NCBI GenBank assembly: GCA_034406715.1
Contig: CP137872.1
Coordinates: 496,001-560,000, forward strand
Direction of reading: 5' to 3'
Origin: Rhodotorula mucilaginosa
Taxonomy: Eukaryota; Basidiomycota; Microbotryomycetes; Sporidiobolales; Sporidiobolaceae
DNA length: 64,000 bases
The notes under the pieces were generated by a model. The model had not been told where the DNA came from, ran no database searches, and was given only the letters and a program-made list of their open reading frames with translations. Of the stretch, positions 59,693 through 64,000 are shown piece after piece. The position numbers and the translations under genes are program-made. Every line of letters starts with the position of its first letter. Within the stretch, counting starts at the first letter, position 1.

Positions 59693-59997
59693 CTACGCTT
59701 TTGCCCGGTTCGGATGGCCGCGCCTCGATTTTCGATCGATGACGTGAAGCAACACTGCATTTTGCCTCGCTGGGGAGCGCTCTGTTCTCAGCCAGCCTAG
59801 AGGTAGGTGGGGTCCGGCAGGGACCTACAAGCTATACTAAAGGCAGCAAACGCCGCGGACGCAAATCCCTTTTCCTCGTCGCGGACGTCGCGCGGAAGGA
59901 GACTTGCGAACGTTCATCGACGACTTCGCGGCACCGTAGGCAGCCCGGTACAGCGTCGCCTAGCTGCCGGTCAGAAAGCTAGCAGAACGGCCCAGGC
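59693..59997. other. spacer between tRNA-Gly and MAD1
   Basis: About 300 bp that must include the MAD1 promoter and leader. It contains GAGGTAGGTGGGGTCC at 59800 and a GC-rich patch (cgccgcggacgc) near 59850. No further feature is recognised. Confidence 0.4.
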
Positions 59998-62973
59998 ATG
60001 ACCTCAAGAGGCGGCGGTCCGCCTGCGGACTTGTCGACCCCGCTCGTCTCGAACCGGACTCTGCGTACAGCCGCAGCGACCGTCGGTTCCTCGAGGCTGC
60101 CACTCAGGCGTGCGTATAGCTTCAGAGGCTGTGACTCGTCGCGCCCGCGCTGACCCACGCTTGAACACGACTCGCAACAGGCGAGACGACCGCTGCCGAA
60201 CCGCAGACTGTGGGGAGACCGTCTATGCTGAGGCGACCGTCAGCGAGCGATCCAGCCAGAGCGCCAGGCGGTCAGTCCAGGTCAGCGCTCTCCTACTGCC
60301 TTGACTTCCCCGCTGAGCCGTTCGACTCGCAGCTCCACCGTCGCTCTTGCGGTTGTCGACTCGAAGGCCTTCGCTCTCGAATGGTTCTGTGCCCGAAAGT
60401 GCGTGTGCAGTCGCAGAATCCAGACAGACTCCCTGCTGACACCAACGGTCTACTCAGCACCCGCCGGACAGGGCCGATCTACCCTCGCGACACCGAGTTT
60501 GAAGCGCACGCCTAGCCTGGCAGGACTGCAGCAAGGTGCGTCGTAGCCGTCGTACAAGTCGACTCCGGGGATTGACCAACATGCCGAAATCGCCACAGAA
60601 ACCGAAACGTCCTCCCTGAAACGGCAGCTTGCGCGTGCGCTGGCTCAGGTGGAAGAGTACAAACACGTCTCGGAACGAACGAAACTCGAAGCCGCTATCG
60701 CTGCCGACAAGGCGCAGGCCCAACTCGACGAGTCGGCGTCGCGGATCGACCTGCTCGAACGGCACCGCGCAGTCCTCCTCGCCAAAGAACGCGAAGCCTC
60801 TGAACGTGCCGATCGCAAGAAGCAAGACGAAGATGGCGAAAAGGCGAAATTCGAGAAGCAGGCTCGCGACCTGCGCCAACAGCTCGACCAACTGCAAGAC
60901 GAGCACGCCGATCTACAGGCTTCGTTTTCCGACCTCGAACACTCGGCCAGCCAGGCCATCGCACAGGCGAACAGCCACCAGCAGCGAACGGCAGGTCTGC
61001 AGCAGGAGATCGAACATGTACGGAGCGAGGCAGAAGAGCAACGACAGCAAGCTACCCAGGAACGGCAGAGGAGGATCAATGTCGAGGCCGAACTCGAGCA
61101 GGAGAAGCTCAAGGCGCGGTCAGCCGGCGACTCGGCCATCATCCGCGAAGAGCTCCATCGCAAGTCTAAGAAAGTCCAGCTCTCGTTCCCCACCCGAACT
61201 GACCGCGATCCGACGTGCAGGTCAAGTCTCAACATTGCGCACGCTCGAAAAGGACAATGCGAAACTGCAGCGGCGAGTGGAGACGTACGAGCAGCAGCAC
61301 GCCAATGCTGAGCTCTTGAAGGAGACGAACCGCTCTCTCGAGAAGAAGCTCAAGCAGGCCGAGTCGTTGAAGCAGCAAGTTGCGGCGCAGGCGGTCGAGC
61401 TGGAGATCCTCAAGCGCGAGAAGGCGGACTGGTAAGTCTTCCTTGAGGTATGGTACCGACGGGCGTTGACCCCGAAAGATCCGCCCGCAGGTCTGCCTTT
61501 ATCAAGGCGGAGGACAACGACGCCTTCTCGTCGCCACGCAAGATCACCAAGAACCTCGCGACGACGCGCATCGAGAACGCGACGCTGCGCGACCGACTCA
61601 ACTCGCACGAGCTCGAAGTGCAACGACGGGACCGCATCGTCGGTCAGCTCGAGCAGCGACTAGCGGAAGTCGACGCCAAGCTGAAACAGGCAGAGAAGGA
61701 GCTGGCTGCGACCAAGGAGAAGGCGCGGGTCGACTCGTCGCAGACCACGCTGCTGCGACAGGAGGTCCAGATGCTCAAGCGTCATCTCGTACGTCGCCAC
61801 ACTTTGCTGTCTCAACCTGCCACTGACTCTAACAACACGAATGTACAGGAGAGCTACACCACCGAAGAGGCGATCAACCACGCCGGCAACTTTGACACGC
61901 AGAAGACGACGCGGATCGCCGAGCTGGAAGAGCTGCTGGAAGCGCACCGGCGAGAAGTGGCCACCTTGACCGACCAAGTCTCGCATTGGCGCGGTCTCGT
62001 CGAGCGCTACGGCGGCAATACGACCGAGATTGTCGACCTCGAGGAGCGTGAGAAGCGAGAACGGGCCGACGATGCCGCGCAGACGTCGGTCAAGAACACG
62101 TTGGAGGAGCAGTTGCGCCTCAACGAAGAGCTTCGGCGAGGTAAGACATTGTGGAGGGTTCGCTACATGACCCGCCGCGTGCAACTGAAACGATCTCGGC
62201 CCTACAGAGCTGGACGAGGCGAGAAACGAGCTCGAGCTGATGGAGCAGGAGAACGAGGGTCTCGCGAATCAGGTCGAGCTCCTCGAGGAGAACCAAGGGA
62301 TCCGAGGCGCGTACAACCCCGAAACGCATCAGGTGCTCGAGTTCCGCGACTCGCCGGATCGAGTCGAGCATGCTATCCGGACCGCCACGCTCGAGCGCCT
62401 GCGGAGCGAGAACGATGCGCTTTTGCGACGCCTAGGTGACCTCGAGAAGGGCTTGCTGGCGAACGACGGCCAGAGTCTCGTCCCGCGCGAGTCGCTCGAG
62501 GCGGCACAGGCCGAGTCGGCGAAACTGCGAGAGCAGGTGCAGCAAAAGGAAAAGATGATGAAGCGGATCACGCAGGTCAGTGCGAGTCAGGGACATGAGA
62601 GGCGGAGGCCGAGCTGATTCCCTCGCCTCGATGACAGGCCGTGGCAGAAAAAGCAGAAACCCTTCGACTCGCCGTCCAGAAACTGCTCGGCTTCCAGCTC
62701 TCCTTCCTCGAGTCTGGTCGCATCCGGGTGACGTCGGTGTATGCGCCCTCGAAGGACCGCTCGCTCGCGTTCGACCCGTGGCCGGGTGGACCGATGCCGT
62801 TCAAGCTCGTCTCGGCGACGGACGAGCAGGTCATGAGTCTCGACGAGGTCCGGCGGAGTGTCGGCTTCTGGCTCGACGGCCGAGGCTCTTTGCCGGGCTT
62901 TATGGCTTCGCTCACCATGTCGCTGTACGAAGAATCGACGCGCGGTCAGAACAACGGCGTTGTGTACGGTTGA
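59998..62973 (+). CDS. MAD1: spindle assembly checkpoint protein Mad1
   Basis: A coiled-coil checkpoint protein that recruits Mad2 to unattached kinetochores. 826 aa. Exons: 59998-60109, 60181-60280, 60333-60535, 60599-61159, 61221-61431, 61491-61788, 61849-62140, 62208-62575, 62638-62973. The disordered N-terminus (STPLVSNRTLRTAAATVG, TPSLKRTPSLAGLQQ) leads into long heptads rich in Glu/Gln/Arg/Ala. The Mad2-interacting motif appears as ETHQVLEFRDSP. The C-terminal globular domain contains RIRVTSVYAPSKDRSLAFD and RGSLPGFMASLTMSLYE, diagnostic of Mad1. Intron 4 (61160-61220) is GC-AG. Exon 3 may hide another intron, because its middle (VVDSKAFALEWFCARKCV) looks unlike the Ser/Thr/Pro flanks. 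A later ATG at 60581 lies inside an intron. Confidence 0.9.
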
Positions 62974-63439
62974 AATCCCTTGTTGTCTCTCTTTCCTATG
63001 CGCAATCCGATGACATCTCGTGCGCTTGCGCGGCAATCTCAATGGATGGCAAAACATGCGTGATTTGCAACTTCTCGTGGTGAAAGAGTGGAAGAGGTAA
63101 TGGTGGGCAAAACGGGAATGATGTGCAACAGCGCTGAATGGGTGGGAAGGCAAAAGGGGCAAACGAGGGAATGTTCGAAAATCGGGTATGTAGGTCTCCG
63201 GAGAGGCCAAGGTCGGTGCTGAAGGCAGTCTCGTGAGCGGAAGCATGGGTAAAGAGGGAGGTGGTAGTCGGGAGGGAGGAATCATATAGGCCGTCTCCGC
63301 GAAAAGCGTCGCGGCGAGGCCGTATTCACATCGTACAGAGCATGGTCATGATCTGCTGCTGCATTTGGATCGTAGCCATCATCATCAGGGCGACGTCGTT
63401 GTCGGCGTCGAGCTCCCGCTGAGACAGCGCAGCCGCGAG
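62974..63439. other. convergent intergenic region, MAD1 / DBF4
   Basis: About 465 bp between two facing stop codons. It is purine-rich on the + strand at 63080-63280 (gggaatga, ggaggga words). It holds both 3' UTRs. No gene or RNA is recognised. Confidence 0.45.
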
Positions 63440-64000
63440 TCATAGAGCCTCCTCCATCTCGTCCTCGCGAGGAGCAGCGAGTTCGGCCGACCCGTCCCGC
63501 TTGACGTCCTCGCGCAGGAAGCTCGCCTCTTGGTACCCCGAGTCGTCGCATCGACTACCCGCCCCGTCGCTCGATGCGTGCGCCGATTCCGCCTCGCTTG
63601 ATTCGGCCTGCATCGCCATGTCGTCCTCGGACTCTTCGTCGTCATCGTCCACGTCGACGAGGCGCCTCCGCTCAATCTTGGCGAGCAAGACATCGAGTTC
63701 GTCCCAGTTCTTTTGGTTGAGCGCAAAGCGACGGTGTTTGCTCGACCGGACGTGCGCCGAAAAGTCGTCGTACTTGATCCGACAGTTCTCGCAGTAGCCC
63801 GGTTTTTTGACCTCTTCGCGCTGCACAGGAGCTGCCGCAGCGAACCGGGGAGGGTGCAGCCCGGCGTCGACAGAGACGCTGCGCTTGAGGCCGCCCGCGG
63901 GCCGTTCGGTCTGCTTGAGCGCGGCGACCCGGTTCCGAGTCGCGCCGGCCACACCGCCGCTCGCCGTGCCACCAGAAGCGCTCGCCGCGCTGCCGAGGAG
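63440..64000 (-). CDS. DBF4: Dbf4-type regulatory subunit of Cdc7 kinase, C-terminal part (cut by right edge)
   Basis: The last 186 codons before the stop of a longer gene whose 5' part lies beyond the window; the frame is open to base 64000. The Dbf4-type zinc finger is clear: KKPGYCENCRIKYDDFSAHV then RSSKHRRFALNQ, giving C-x2-C-x9-H-x5-H, followed by the helix NWDELDVLLAKIERRRLVDV. Dbf4 activates Cdc7 (DDK), which phosphorylates Mcm proteins at replication origins; this finger (motif C) helps bind Cdc7. The tail after the finger is acidic (DVDDDDEESEDDM) and Ser-rich. The N-terminal BRCT-like and M motifs are not in the window. The finger type occurs in few other fungal proteins, so the call is fairly firm. 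Confidence 0.88.
   Translation of the reverse strand, partial: LLGSAASASGGTASGGVAGATRNRVAALKQTERPAGGLKRSVSVDAGLHPPRFAAAAPVQREEVKKPGYCENCRIKYDDFSAHVRSSKHRRFALNQKNWDELDVLLAKIERRRLVDVDDDDEESEDDMAMQAESSEAESAHASSDGAGSRCDDSGYQEASFLREDVKRDGSAELAAPREDEMEEAL

Noticed and set aside
59245-59742. 165-codon open frame on the + strand
   Set aside because: It passes through the repeat and the whole tRNA-Gly gene, so it is not a plausible protein gene.
60581-60616. ATG as MAD1 start
   Set aside because: It lies in the 60536-60598 intron and its frame closes after 12 codons. The upstream exons join in phase back to 59998.

Overview
The window is nuclear DNA from a GC-rich, intron-dense basidiomycete. The best guess is a red yeast of the Sporidiobolales (Rhodotorula / Rhodosporidium / Sporobolomyces type). 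The basis is genes packed 0.1 to 1 kb apart, short introns (about 50-90 nt) in nearly every gene, a strong CTGAC-type branch site 15-40 nt before the acceptor, and a fungal-only gene set: an ATP sulfurylase with a dead APS-kinase domain, an RTA1-family protein, a Zn2Cys6 regulator, a GH5 ceramidase-like enzyme and a phosphoketolase. I rebuilt the gene models by hand from open frames, splice sites, reading phase and protein similarity recalled from memory. Every multi-exon model closes in frame. No database search was run.

Layout, left to right. The 5' end of cytosolic isoleucyl-tRNA synthetase (-) is cut by the left edge, followed by an O-methyltransferase (+), MET3 ATP sulfurylase (+), an ATS1/RCC1-like protein (-), a Zn2Cys6 transcription factor (+), an RTA1-family 7TM protein (+), the splicing factor PRP3 (+) and a group I G-alpha subunit (+). 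A divergent pair follows: an acyl-CoA-binding/ankyrin protein (-) and a GH5 glucosylceramidase/sterylglucosidase-like enzyme (+). Next come an ER FKBP ending in KDEL (+), an unknown coiled-coil protein (+), a PQ-loop transporter (-), EXO70 (-), a phosducin-like protein (+), a large LRR protein resembling animal PPP1R37 (+), a mitochondrial protein of uncertain family (-), GLN4 glutaminyl-tRNA synthetase (+) and a WetA-like protein (-).

The right third holds phosphoketolase (-) with acetate kinase (-) as its immediate upstream neighbour on the same strand. Then come a UPF0643 protein (+), an RNA-binding protein with three RRM-like domains (+), an F-box-like protein (-), a 2 kb gene-free stretch with an imperfect direct repeat, an intron-containing tRNA-Gly(GCC) (+), MAD1 (+) and the C-terminal part of DBF4 (-), cut by the right edge.

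Most genes are unrelated housekeeping neighbours. Two neighbourhoods make functional sense. Phosphoketolase and acetate kinase together convert pentose or hexose phosphate through acetyl phosphate to acetate and ATP. The acyl-CoA-binding and glycolipid-hydrolase genes share a 188 bp divergent promoter. I see no convincing mobile element, CRISPR array or rRNA. Gene-structure oddities recur: three GC-AG introns, exons of 3, 7, 18, 24 and 29 nt, and several stop-free introns whose length is a multiple of three.
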